DNA of 64,000 nt from the NCBI RefSeq assembly GCF_023238625.1, contig NZ_CP096670.1, positions 3,614,501 to 3,678,500 of the forward strand, given 5' to 3'. Positions 52,896-62,083 of the stretch are shown piece after piece. This DNA is from Agarivorans sp. TSD2052. Lineage in GTDB: Bacteria > Pseudomonadota > Gammaproteobacteria > Enterobacterales > Celerinatantimonadaceae. The notes beneath the pieces were generated by a model. It was not told the DNA's origin, made no database searches, and worked only from the letters and a program-made list of their open reading frames with translations. The position numbers were made by a program, and so were the translations under genes. Position 1 is the stretch's first letter. Every line of letters begins with the position of its first letter.

Positions 52896-53543
52896 TTAGC
52901 TTAATTCACTTAAAACGTCCGCCAAGGAGTGACGAATTTGATGGCCAAGCTGCTTTAACTGAGGGCTAGGCGGTATAAGATCAGGAATTTGGTAAACCCG
53001 CATGCCAGCTGCCACCGCCGCCCGCACGCCATTGTCAGAATCTTCAAACGCTAAGCAATGCTGTGGTTGTGTATCTAACGCACTGGCGGCCATTAAAAAT
53101 ATTTCTGGGTGGGGCTTACTATGACTAACTTCGCAACCCGTTGAGACACTATCAAAATATTGGCTTAAGCCTGCATGCTGTAATTTGGCTTCGGCTGCAG
53201 GCCTGCCTGAAGACGTCGCTACGGCCAATGGTATCGACTGACTTTTTAGCCAAGCCAGTAACTCTACAACCCCATCTTTGATCGGTAGCGCTTGATGCAT
53301 AGTAATAGCGTGATACTTTTCCAACCAACACGCCCTAACTTCATCATAAGGGAAATCATCACCATAGCCAGCGCACAAAATTCGTTTTATCTGTCCAGCA
53401 TTGGTACCGATTATTCCCAAATAAACCTGCTCTTTAAATTCAATGCCAAGCTCAGCACAAGTCTCAGCAAAGGTGTCATATGATACGCGTTCACTGTCCA
53501 GTAACAGTCCATCCATATCAAACACGGCAGCGTGATAAGTCAT
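52896..53543 (-). CDS. HAD-IA family phosphatase, beta-phosphoglucomutase-like
   Basis: This 215-residue enzyme has motif I FDMDGLLLDSE, motif II VATSSGRP, motif III SKPHPEIFLMAA, and motif IV CLAFEDSDNGVRAA. The helical cap after motif I (about 15-80) and FEDSDNG-type end are those of sugar-phosphate phosphatases and pseudouridine-5'-phosphatase-like HADs. The substrate is unknown. Confidence 0.87.
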   Translation of the reverse strand: MTYHAAVFDMDGLLLDSERVSYDTFAETCAELGIEFKEQVYLGIIGTNAGQIKRILCAGYGDDFPYDEVRACWLEKYHAITMHQALPIKDGVVELLAWLKSQSIPLAVATSSGRPAAEAKLQHAGLSQYFDSVSTGCEVSHSKPHPEIFLMAASALDTQPQHCLAFEDSDNGVRAAVAAGMRVYQIPDLIPPSPQLKQLGHQIRHSLADVLSELS

Positions 53544-53621
53544 TTATTCTCCGGTACTAAAAAATTTGGCGACTTTAGCACCAAAAAACACTCACTTTAC
53601 TCACCGGTAAAGCAAGCCTAA

Positions 53622-55013
53622 TTAACTAAAAAAGAGATGCGCCATTAACGTAATAATCGGCAAGGTCACCAAAGTGCGAATCAGAAAAATAGCAAACAGC
53701 TGCCAAAGTTTAACCGGTAACTGGCTGCCCATGATTAACGCCCCCACTTCAGACAAGTAAATCAATTGCGTTACCGATACCGCTGCAATAACAAAGCGAG
53801 TAATGTCAGCCTCAATGGACGCGGCCAAAATCGAAGGGATAAACATATCGGCAAAGCCAACCACTAGAGTTTCTGAGGCTTTGGCGGCTTCAGGAAGTTG
53901 CAGTAACTCCAGCAGAGGAATAAACGGCTTACCCAACAAACTAAACACAGGTGTATATTCTGCTACCACTAGCGCCACAGTGCCTACTGCCATAATCACC
54001 GGTAATACACCTAACACCATGTCTAATACATTGTGAATGCCCTGCTTAAACAACAGCTTGGGATGACTGGCTCGACTCGCTTGTTGCAAGGCAAGCTGCC
54101 AACCCCAAGTAACACTGTTGTAACCACTAGGGATCACTGCTTCGTCTTTATCCCGTTCACTGCCGTCGATAAATTGATCTTTAAAGCGAGACAAGGGCGG
54201 TAAGCGGGGCACAATAATGGCTGCAGCAAAACCGGCTACACACACCGTTAAATAAAATGGCGCAAACATATGTTCTAAGTTTACTTGAGCTAAGACGACC
54301 AAGCTAAAGGTGATGGATACCGCTGAAAATGTTGTCGCTATCACTACCCCTTCTCGCTGAGTATAATGCTTCTCTTCGTATTGTTTACTGGTTAGTAATA
54401 CACCTACGCTGCCATCGCCTAGCCATGATGCCATAGAGTCAACAGCGCTGCGCCCCGGTAAACCAAATACTGGACGCATCACTTTACTCATTAACGTTCC
54501 CACAAACTCAAGTAAACCAAAATTCAGCAATAAAGGCAGTAACAAACCGGCAAAAATAAACACGCTCAGTAAGGTTGGTAATAAATCGCCCAATATCAGG
54601 CCGCCGGTATCCCCCGACCAAAGGGCTTCAGGACCCAGTTCAAAGGCACATACCACTACCAACAACCAGCCCAACATTCTCACTGCATACCAAGCTTTAG
54701 ACACTTGAAATAACGAAGTAAGCAAAGCATTTTTGCCTAACCAGCGGGGCTTAGCGAATAGCACATAACTTGACATGACTGCGCTAATACTAATTAAGCC
54801 AACCAGCATCCACAGAGCGCTATCGCCCAAGGCGGCCACGAGGGATTTAGCTAAAATAGCCACCGGAATGGTGTAAGAGCCATCATAGGGTAACGGCAAC
54901 ATGAAAAGGAAAATGCCTAATAAAGACGGTAATACGAACTTCCACGCGCTAGCATGTTTTTGAGGCTTTAATTGGCTGGTATTTGGCATCTGTGCCGACT
55001 CCGCATCACGCAT
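53622..55013 (-). CDS. YjiH family membrane protein with nucleoside-recognition (Gate) domain
   Basis: This 463-residue inner-membrane protein has about eleven helices. The first block, LGIFLFMLPLPYDGSYTIPVAILAK, and the Gate-like segments GRSAVDSMASWLGDGSVGVLLTSKQYEEKHYTQRE and ETLVVGFADMFIPSILAASIEADITRF fit YjiH. The start may be 55013 or Met9 (54989, GGAG ahead). The substrate is not known; nucleoside or peptide transport has been proposed for relatives. Confidence 0.83.
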   Translation of the reverse strand: MRDAESAQMPNTSQLKPQKHASAWKFVLPSLLGIFLFMLPLPYDGSYTIPVAILAKSLVAALGDSALWMLVGLISISAVMSSYVLFAKPRWLGKNALLTSLFQVSKAWYAVRMLGWLLVVVCAFELGPEALWSGDTGGLILGDLLPTLLSVFIFAGLLLPLLLNFGLLEFVGTLMSKVMRPVFGLPGRSAVDSMASWLGDGSVGVLLTSKQYEEKHYTQREGVVIATTFSAVSITFSLVVLAQVNLEHMFAPFYLTVCVAGFAAAIIVPRLPPLSRFKDQFIDGSERDKDEAVIPSGYNSVTWGWQLALQQASRASHPKLLFKQGIHNVLDMVLGVLPVIMAVGTVALVVAEYTPVFSLLGKPFIPLLELLQLPEAAKASETLVVGFADMFIPSILAASIEADITRFVIAAVSVTQLIYLSEVGALIMGSQLPVKLWQLFAIFLIRTLVTLPIITLMAHLFFS

Positions 55014-55207
55014 AGAAAATCACTCTAATCAAGATAACTGCTGATTGTATTCATTAAAGGTGAATAAATTTTCGCGAAAGAATACAAGTAAATGAACAGC
55101 CAATCAAGATTTTTAAACTATATAAAACACAAAAACAAAAATTTTAAACTAAAAATAAGCAGATAAGGTCATCATCTGACTAAAACGGTCAATGATAAGC
55201 CATGCCG

Positions 55208-55597
55208 TTAATAAAAGTCATTGCTACGAAAACTAAATTCAGCAAGCTGTGCTTCGCCTAAATAGTGGCGAATAAACAATTGCCTAGCACTGCTATTAAA
55301 TTGATAACGAATACTGGGACTGTGTTGCCAACGGCTATCTTGAGACCGCCGCCAAAGCACCGTGTCGGCTTGTAATTGGCACAAATAGCTATCGGTTTTA
55401 CCGAGGTGATCCAAACTAAATTGCCAGCCCTCTTTAAGATTACGGTAGAGCTTTACTTGGTTTGCTTTCACTCCTTGTAAGCTGGCAATAGCCGCTTGGC
55501 ATATTTGTGGAGAGCGAAAAGCCCCAAGATTTGGTTTCGCCGCCATCAACAAACTGGCGGCTAACAAAAGCAACCAAGGCCTTAGGCCAACATTCAT
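55208..55597 (-). CDS. Small secreted protein, unknown function
   Basis: This 129-residue protein has a signal peptide (MNVGLRPWLLLLAASLLMAA, cleaved near residue 20-25). The mature part has two Cys (PQICQAA and YLCQL) that could form a disulfide, and ends with AEFSFRSNDFY. The start overlaps the stop of the amidotransferase-like gene by ATGA, so translation is coupled. I do not recognise the family. Confidence 0.6.
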   Translation of the reverse strand: MNVGLRPWLLLLAASLLMAAKPNLGAFRSPQICQAAIASLQGVKANQVKLYRNLKEGWQFSLDHLGKTDSYLCQLQADTVLWRRSQDSRWQHSPSIRYQFNSSARQLFIRHYLGEAQLAEFSFRSNDFY

Positions 55598-56331
55598 TTA
55601 AGTACCACCCTATCAATAAACTTAGCTAACAAAGCATTACTATGCGGTGTTTCTTCAACAGCAGCCAGTAGCTGCTGTAAGTGCTGAAAACCCTTGGTAT
55701 AGTGCCGACTAAATTGAGTTAAGCGCTGCGCCAAAATACTTCGATTGACCTCTGGATGAAACTGGCTTGCCCAAAATGGCGCCTTACTATGTTTAAAAGC
55801 GTGTACGCATTGCTCAGTATAGGCCAAGGCTAGGCAGCTATCAGGAACTTGCCAAGCACTATCACGATGGACCGACACCGCCATAAAAGGGTTAGGTAAA
55901 TCCGTAAATAAACGATCACTAGCCGCTGAACCGCTTAACTTTATTGGCAAAGTTCCCATCTCAAAGCCTTGCTGCTGATGATGGATCTCTCCTCCTAAGG
56001 CCAAAACCGCTAATTGAAAACCAAAGCAAGATGCGAAAGTCGCTATTTTTTTCTCAATGCAGCGTAGCAGTAATTCTTGGATATCGAGCACAAAGGGGTA
56101 ACGCTCTGGCTGCAGAACGCTCGCCTCACTAGAGCCTCCCACCAGTACTGCATCAAAATCCTCCACGGCGAAATTTTCACAATGAGGTGTATCAAATACG
56201 TTGAGCACAGTGAATTGCTCTACGGGTAAACCACAAAAATGACTAAAGCTCGCCAGCTCTTCAATGCGCGTATCTACATCATCGCGGATCTGAATCAGTA
56301 AAATAGACAGTTGATTGCGTGTCTTGGTCAT
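55594..56331 (-). CDS. Class I glutamine amidotransferase-like protein
   Basis: This 245-residue protein resembles the glutaminase domain of GMP synthase. The nucleophile Cys lies in ATFASCFGFQLAVLALGG and the His-Glu pair in FWASQFHPEVN. The family includes stand-alone proteins that act on gamma-glutamyl compounds. GAAGAATTC precedes the start. Its substrate is unknown. The coupled secreted protein gene downstream is an unusual partner. Confidence 0.82.
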   Translation of the reverse strand: MTKTRNQLSILLIQIRDDVDTRIEELASFSHFCGLPVEQFTVLNVFDTPHCENFAVEDFDAVLVGGSSEASVLQPERYPFVLDIQELLLRCIEKKIATFASCFGFQLAVLALGGEIHHQQQGFEMGTLPIKLSGSAASDRLFTDLPNPFMAVSVHRDSAWQVPDSCLALAYTEQCVHAFKHSKAPFWASQFHPEVNRSILAQRLTQFSRHYTKGFQHLQQLLAAVEETPHSNALLAKFIDRVVLK

Positions 56332-56660
56332 AGTGAATTCTTCATATCGTGATTATTTAGCACTGCAACTCAAATAAGCATAGGCAAATGCTACGTCAAT
56401 TGCTTAGCGCCTTGTTTAGAGTGATTTGAGATAAAGGAAACTACAAATGGCCGCTAACCGATAGGCTAACTTAATATAGCAATATCTGCAGCCGCGCCGA
56501 ATTCCGGTCCCTTATGTCCCCTATCGAGGATAGTCGAATTAGCATCACATACTGAGTAAAAATTGCTGAGGCCTAGCCGCAAACAATAAAGTGCTAGCTG
56601 CAAATAAAGCCTATTTAAGCTAGGCTTACACTTAGATTAAAAGACAAATAGGAAACCTGT
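56332..56660. other. Intergenic region with one hairpin
   Basis: Only short frames are present. AAGCCTA (56607-56613) and TAGGCTT (56621-56627) form a 7-bp hairpin without a U-tract. The region should carry promoters of the divergent amidotransferase-like and PilZ genes; I see no clear -35/-10 pair. Confidence 0.4.
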
Positions 56661-57041
56661 ATGCATGAGCGTCGGCAATTTTTGCGAGTACTCTTTGACC
56701 GCCCCGCCTACCTAAACCATGGGGAGCAGTCATGGTCATGCCAGTTGTTGGATTTATCCTTGCAAGGTGCACTAGTTACGCTGCCTAATGACTGGGATGC
56801 GGAATTGACGCAACTCACCTTAAGCTTTAGTTTGAGCGATGTTGCTGTAGAAGAATTGAGCATCACTATGGATGTGGAAGTTAAGCACGTGCGTAACGAT
56901 CAGCTCGGCTTACGTTGTATTCATATTGATATTGAGAGCGTTAGCCATCTGAAACGCTTAATTGAGCTAAATCTAGGTGACGATGGCTTATTACATCGAG
57001 AATTAGAGCACTTGGTAGACCAGCAGCAAGAAGCAGATTAA
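56661..57041 (+). CDS. PilZ-domain protein, c-di-GMP receptor
   Basis: This 126-residue protein is a stand-alone PilZ domain with RRQFLR (RxxxR, Arg5 and Arg9) and DLSLQG (DxSxxG, 31-36), the two c-di-GMP contact motifs. TAGGAAACC precedes its ATG. The protein is about the size of Pseudomonas PA4608-type receptors. It overlaps the convergent radA by 4 nt. The partner it controls is unknown. Confidence 0.9.
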   Translation: MHERRQFLRVLFDRPAYLNHGEQSWSCQLLDLSLQGALVTLPNDWDAELTQLTLSFSLSDVAVEELSITMDVEVKHVRNDQLGLRCIHIDIESVSHLKRLIELNLGDDGLLHRELEHLVDQQQEAD

Positions 57042-58399
57042 ACCGCCTCTAAGGCTTCAGCTAGTTTACCCACAGCGATGACCTCTAATCCAGCAATTGG
57101 CTGCTTAGGCCGATTGCCCGAGGGGACAATAGCACGTTTAAAGCCGTGTTTAGCGGCTTCATTTAAGCGCTCTTGACCATTGCTCACTGGGCGAATCTCT
57201 CCCGATAAACCCACTTCACCAAATACCACTAATTCTTGCGGTAATATTTGATTGCGAAAACTCGAGATCATCGCAACCAGCAAGGCTAAGTCGGCGCCCG
57301 TCTCAGCCACCCGTACACCGCCCACGACGTTGGTAAACACGTCTTGATCAGACATCTGCACACCGGCATGGCGATGCATCACCGCCAGCAGCATCGCCAA
57401 GCGATTTTGCTCTAAACCAACCGCAATCCGTCGCGGGTTAGCCATTTGACTGTAATCGACCAAGGCTTGTATCTCCACTAAGAGCGGGCGAGTACCTTCC
57501 CACACAACCATTACCACCGAGCCAGGCGCCGCTTCTTGGCCTCGTGATAAGAAGATAGCTGAAGGGTTGGACACTTCACGCATACCTTGCTCTGTCATGG
57601 CAAAGACACCCAATTCGTTAATCGCACCAAAACGGTTTTTGTTTCCACGCAAGGTACGAAAGCGCCCATCGGCATCACCTTCTAACATGATAGAGCAATC
57701 AATGCAGTGTTCGAGAACTTTAGGACCAGCCAATGATCCATCTTTAGTCACATGACCCACCATAAACATCGCGATATTGTGCTGCTTGGCAAAACGGGTT
57801 AACCATGCGGCACTTTCACGCACTTGGCTTACCCCACCAGGGGCTGATTGAATATCCGCCATATGCATTACCTGAATGGAGTCTATCACCATCATTTTGG
57901 GTTTAACTTCCAACGCGACTTGGCCAATTTGTTCAACACTGGTTTCGGCGAGCAGCTTAAGCTTGTCTTTGGGTAAGCCCAAACGCTGTGCACGCAGCGC
58001 TATTTGCTGTAAAGATTCTTCACCAGTGACATACAAAGTGTCCATGGTTTGGGCCAGACCACACATGGTTTGCAGTAGCAAGGTACTTTTACCCGCTCCA
58101 GGGCTACCACCAATTAAAATGGCGCTTCCCGGCACGACCCCACCACCAAGCACCCGGTCAAATTCTTTAAAACCGGTAGAAAATCGAGGTAACTCGGCAA
58201 GATCAATACTGTCTAAGGTTTGCACTTTACCCACATTGGTGCCGGCATAACCGCTAAAACGGTCATTCCGTGCGGGCGCAGCACTTAAGCGCACTTCGCT
58301 AACAGTATTCCAAGCTTTACACTCGCCGCATTGCCCTTGCCAACGCGGAAAATCGGCTCCACAATCATTACAAACATAAGCCGTTTTCACTTTTGCCAT
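57038..58399 (-). CDS. radA: DNA repair protein RadA
   Basis: This 453-residue recombination ATPase (E. coli 460) aids branch migration. It has the C4 zinc finger (Cys10, 13, 24, 27), Walker A GGSPGAGKST, the KNRFG motif after LRGN, and the C-terminal Lon-like domain with GEVGLSGEIRPVSNG. In E. coli it follows serB; here it is near serB but separated by a PilZ gene, and it is on the same strand as serB. Confidence 0.95.
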   Translation of the reverse strand: MAKVKTAYVCNDCGADFPRWQGQCGECKAWNTVSEVRLSAAPARNDRFSGYAGTNVGKVQTLDSIDLAELPRFSTGFKEFDRVLGGGVVPGSAILIGGSPGAGKSTLLLQTMCGLAQTMDTLYVTGEESLQQIALRAQRLGLPKDKLKLLAETSVEQIGQVALEVKPKMMVIDSIQVMHMADIQSAPGGVSQVRESAAWLTRFAKQHNIAMFMVGHVTKDGSLAGPKVLEHCIDCSIMLEGDADGRFRTLRGNKNRFGAINELGVFAMTEQGMREVSNPSAIFLSRGQEAAPGSVVMVVWEGTRPLLVEIQALVDYSQMANPRRIAVGLEQNRLAMLLAVMHRHAGVQMSDQDVFTNVVGGVRVAETGADLALLVAMISSFRNQILPQELVVFGEVGLSGEIRPVSNGQERLNEAAKHGFKRAIVPSGNRPKQPIAGLEVIAVGKLAEALEAV

Positions 58400-58589
58400 T
58401 TTCGCTCCACGCTAGCGACCGGATCAGCTGAACTTTGTTGCATACTTCAAAGAACCAACGCTTCCAGTGCTAAAATAGTATTCAAAACACTCGCCTTAGC
58501 TCAAGCTAAGGGCACAAACTTTGCTTAGTCTAATGACTAAGCCAAAGATTTGACAGAAAAACAACACAGTTAGGAACAATACTAACGGC

Positions 58590-60992
58590 ATGCCAGATAC
58601 CAAGCACAACGCGATAATTGAACGTTTATTACCGGTAATGGGAAGCAGCGACTTTAACCAGGTGTTTAGTCGTGCCACTCAGGATCTATCCAACAACGAA
58701 CGTTTTTTATTAAAAATGGAGATGAACCGCCTGTCGGCCCCCTGCCAACGTTTAATAGACTTGCGTGGTAAGGTAGACGGCGACTGCCAAGAATTTCACT
58801 ATCAAGGTATCAGCCATTTTTTAGATGCCGTTGCGATTAAGGTATTTAAACAACAACTTAAACTATATCGAGACCAATACACCCTAGGTATTTACGAGAA
58901 GCTGCAAACCACTGAGAACAACTTAAAGGTGATGCAGAAGAACAATGTTAGCCCCCAACAAGCCGCTGCTCGCCGCCAAAAAAGCATTATTGCCCGTGCC
59001 GTGCGTTTAGGTCATTACATTGGACGTAGTGAAGAGAGAATGCATTTAACCGCGCCATTAAAAATGGCCGGCGTTGATGGGGTGCTGTTTGATGCGAGAA
59101 CCTCAAATATGTCGGTTTCTGGCTTGCGCGCTAAAGTTGATCGACAGCGAGTATTTACTCCAGGTGAGCATTACTTTATCTATTTCACAGGGTTAGAGAA
59201 AGAATTCGTCAATCGCATCCTTAGTGCGGGTTGCGAATATCAAGTCGTAGGTATTGACCAAAAAGATGACCAGCAATGGGTACGTATGATCGTGGTTGAC
59301 CCAAGTGAAGAGTTTAATAGCTTCTTTGCTACCTTTTTGAACTCCTACCGAGGCCGCTACCGGGTTGATGTGGATAACATTACAGCCGCAGTGATCACCA
59401 AAGGGTATGAACAATACCTGATGCCGCGACTCAGCAGTATTCCTTTGTATTTTTCCGGCGAGTTACCCGCTCAACTCTGTTATGCCCTAGCCACTCAGAA
59501 TAATTTGGATGCCCTGTCTTATTGGCGAGATGAGAACAACAACAGCCACCTTTCGCAGCTATTCCACCCACCACGAATGATGCGTTACCAAGCGACCTCC
59601 CAGGGTGAAAGTCTGATTTATTGCTTTACTCATACCGCGAATAATAAGCTGTTTTTCTATTCTGCCAGTTCAGAAGAACTGGCCGAACACCCTGAATTAA
59701 AAGAACTCTATTTTGCCTTTGGCAGCCGTAAACCCAGCTGGAAAATATTTAAGTTTCAGTGGCAAACCGCACAAGCCAGTGATGCAGAGGTCAGTTCACC
59801 GCTACCCAAAAAAGATTCTAAAATTTCACTTGAACGCGTATCCAAAGCGCTCGAAAATTTAGCGATGGTTGGCTTGCTCAGTGATATTACCAGTCAGTAT
59901 GTAGACCAGACCTACCAGCATCATTACCCACTGACAGGCAACCCTAATAAGTTGGCATTGTTTAATCAAAGCAAGCAAGCTATTCCGCCCTTTGAGCAGG
60001 TAAACTATAAGTACTTACAGCTTCGCAAAGAGATGCGTTATCAGTATCGCTCTTTAGTAGAAGTAGAGCTCGAAGGGAATAAAGAAGCCGCTTGGACGAG
60101 TGATTTCTCAGTGAGCGGGATGAAGATAGAAGTAGAAGCACCACTAAGTTATGAAACCGGTGATACCGTCAGTTTAGCGCTGCCACAATTTCAAAAAATC
60201 GCCAAAAACTTCGAGTTAGTTAACTTAAAATATCTGGTCACCAACTGTAATGTCAGCCATACCATTTATAATTTAAAAGCGCTTGAGCAAAAAGGGCAAA
60301 CGCACCAAGGAAGCCGTTTTTTCACACAGTTAATCGACAATAACCTGAACAAATTGGCAACCGTTCCTGAAGGAAAAATAGTTGCGGGATTATCTGACGC
60401 CTTACGGCAAATTGTGTGCGCACCGCTGTTTTGTAGAGCCATGTTCATCAACAAGGTACCGGGTAGCTTAGATGTAGGTTGTATTGCTTATGGCTCATTA
60501 GGCCATAGTGCTGACGAACTATTTAATATCGACACCAGTACCCATAAGGCTGACCTTAGCCAGTTATTAGCCAGTGATAATTTAGCCTCGTTCTTGGCCA
60601 CCCAACTTCGCAGCCATGCGCCAAGCGATAACCCAGAAAAAATTGAAATTATCGCCGTCATTCACAAGCGAAAAGACAAACTCGTTTCGGTGCGCAACGC
60701 CGAAAGCTTTAGCTCTCCCAGCCAATTACGGGAATTTGTTAATTTAAGTTTAGGGCGAGGCTTGGTTCATTGTTTTTCATTACAACTATCCAGAGTTGGC
60801 CGCCCAGACACCGAATATATCCAGCGTGAGCTTGATTACATCAGCCACTATGCAATACATAGGGCCAAACAATTAGAAGATGAGCTGTGGAGTGTTGCAG
60901 GCGTTATTGAAGTGACCGATGTCACCGAAGAACTGATGCAACGCTTTAATTTGAGCGTTACATCAGAGCAAGAACTTAGTTTATCGAGTTAG
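58590..60992 (+). CDS. Large PilZ-domain protein, 800 residues
   Basis: This protein has two PilZ-like segments. The second is canonical: RYQYR (483-487) and DFSVSG (505-510) supply RxxxR and DxSxxG. The first, near 130-185, has NMSVSG (173-178), but its Arg motif is less clear (RAVRLGHYIGR). The N-terminal region (1-125) is helical, and the C-terminal region from about 600 is unassigned (residues like VNLSLGRGLVHCFSLQLSRV). No membrane helix or signal is seen. Similar proteins occur beside radA in Alteromonadales. Its role is unknown. It ends 12 nt inside the convergent serB. Confidence 0.8.
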   Translation: MPDTKHNAIIERLLPVMGSSDFNQVFSRATQDLSNNERFLLKMEMNRLSAPCQRLIDLRGKVDGDCQEFHYQGISHFLDAVAIKVFKQQLKLYRDQYTLGIYEKLQTTENNLKVMQKNNVSPQQAAARRQKSIIARAVRLGHYIGRSEERMHLTAPLKMAGVDGVLFDARTSNMSVSGLRAKVDRQRVFTPGEHYFIYFTGLEKEFVNRILSAGCEYQVVGIDQKDDQQWVRMIVVDPSEEFNSFFATFLNSYRGRYRVDVDNITAAVITKGYEQYLMPRLSSIPLYFSGELPAQLCYALATQNNLDALSYWRDENNNSHLSQLFHPPRMMRYQATSQGESLIYCFTHTANNKLFFYSASSEELAEHPELKELYFAFGSRKPSWKIFKFQWQTAQASDAEVSSPLPKKDSKISLERVSKALENLAMVGLLSDITSQYVDQTYQHHYPLTGNPNKLALFNQSKQAIPPFEQVNYKYLQLRKEMRYQYRSLVEVELEGNKEAAWTSDFSVSGMKIEVEAPLSYETGDTVSLALPQFQKIAKNFELVNLKYLVTNCNVSHTIYNLKALEQKGQTHQGSRFFTQLIDNNLNKLATVPEGKIVAGLSDALRQIVCAPLFCRAMFINKVPGSLDVGCIAYGSLGHSADELFNIDTSTHKADLSQLLASDNLASFLATQLRSHAPSDNPEKIEIIAVIHKRKDKLVSVRNAESFSSPSQLREFVNLSLGRGLVHCFSLQLSRVGRPDTEYIQRELDYISHYAIHRAKQLEDELWSVAGVIEVTDVTEELMQRFNLSVTSEQELSLSS

Positions 60993-61979
60993 CAATTTAG
61001 CGGCTTGCAAAATACAGACAACCCCATCTAAATCACTGTGTTTAATCGCTAGCTGGGCTTGCTGTTGAACTAGCGGTTTAGCATGGATAGCAACCCCAAA
61101 ATCAGCAGCAGCTAACATCTTCAAGTCATTGGCGCCGTCGCCAATGGCCATTGTTTGACTCACCGAGTACTGCTGTTTAAGTTGAGCTAAGATATCTGCT
61201 TTTGCTTGCGCATCAACGACATCACCCAGTACTTGTCCGGTCAACTTTTTGTTGGTGATCTCTAATAAGTTTGCCTGTACGAAATCAAAGCCTAAATCTT
61301 GCTGTAAACGTTCTGCAAAATAGGTAAAACCGCCAGAAGCAATGGCAACTTTCCAGCCAGCTTGATGCACAGTTTTAATTAAGCACTCCAAACCCGGCAT
61401 TAAGGGCATACTATCAGCCACCTGCCTAAGAATACTCTCTGGCGCGTCTTCTAATAAGGCCACTCTGCTACGTAGACTTTGTTCAAAATCTAATTCACCG
61501 CGCATTGCAGCGGCGGTTACCGCGCTCACCTGCTCACCGACTCCAGCCAATGCCGCGATTTCATCGATACACTCAATTTGAATGGTGGTTGAGTCCATAT
61601 CCATCAATACCACACCCGGCTGACTTAAGTCTGGTAAAGCATCCAACACCACTAAGTCAAAGCTCAGTTCAAGGTCTTTAAGTTTCTGTTTACACCACTG
61701 AGTATCGGCTTCACTGCGCAACAATACGCAAATGTTGCCCGCTTCGGGCATAACGCCGCATAAATGCAAAGACATAGACTCTTCAAACAAAGGGCGAAGA
61801 ACCGCGAAATCGGGAATGAGCAAATCCTTTGCCCACACCAATATATAGGCACCAGAGAGTGACTCATCCGTTTCAAGCAAACCTTGATTTGGGCAAACTT
61901 GATAAGGGAATTGCTTTAATGCCACAGACCATTGAGTTAATGACTGCGGCAAGCTGTCTAGAAGATGTGGTGATTGCAA
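60981..61979 (-). CDS. serB: Phosphoserine phosphatase SerB
   Basis: This 332-residue enzyme (E. coli 322) makes the last step of serine synthesis. The HAD motif I is VLMDMDSTTIQIECIDEIA, motif II SGGFT, and motif IV AIGDGANDLKML. An N-terminal extension of about 110 residues with an ACT-like layout precedes the HAD domain. It is divergent from ytjB, as in E. coli. Confidence 0.95.
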   Translation of the reverse strand: MQSPHLLDSLPQSLTQWSVALKQFPYQVCPNQGLLETDESLSGAYILVWAKDLLIPDFAVLRPLFEESMSLHLCGVMPEAGNICVLLRSEADTQWCKQKLKDLELSFDLVVLDALPDLSQPGVVLMDMDSTTIQIECIDEIAALAGVGEQVSAVTAAAMRGELDFEQSLRSRVALLEDAPESILRQVADSMPLMPGLECLIKTVHQAGWKVAIASGGFTYFAERLQQDLGFDFVQANLLEITNKKLTGQVLGDVVDAQAKADILAQLKQQYSVSQTMAIGDGANDLKMLAAADFGVAIHAKPLVQQQAQLAIKHSDLDGVVCILQAAKLLTR

Positions 61980-62083
61980 ACTAATTCCTTATTAGTAACA
62001 AAATTGCAGCGCATCAAGATAGCGTATTGCTTTTTGGTTTGGCAAGCACCTACAATGGCTTTAGGCATAAAAAAGAGGTTACT

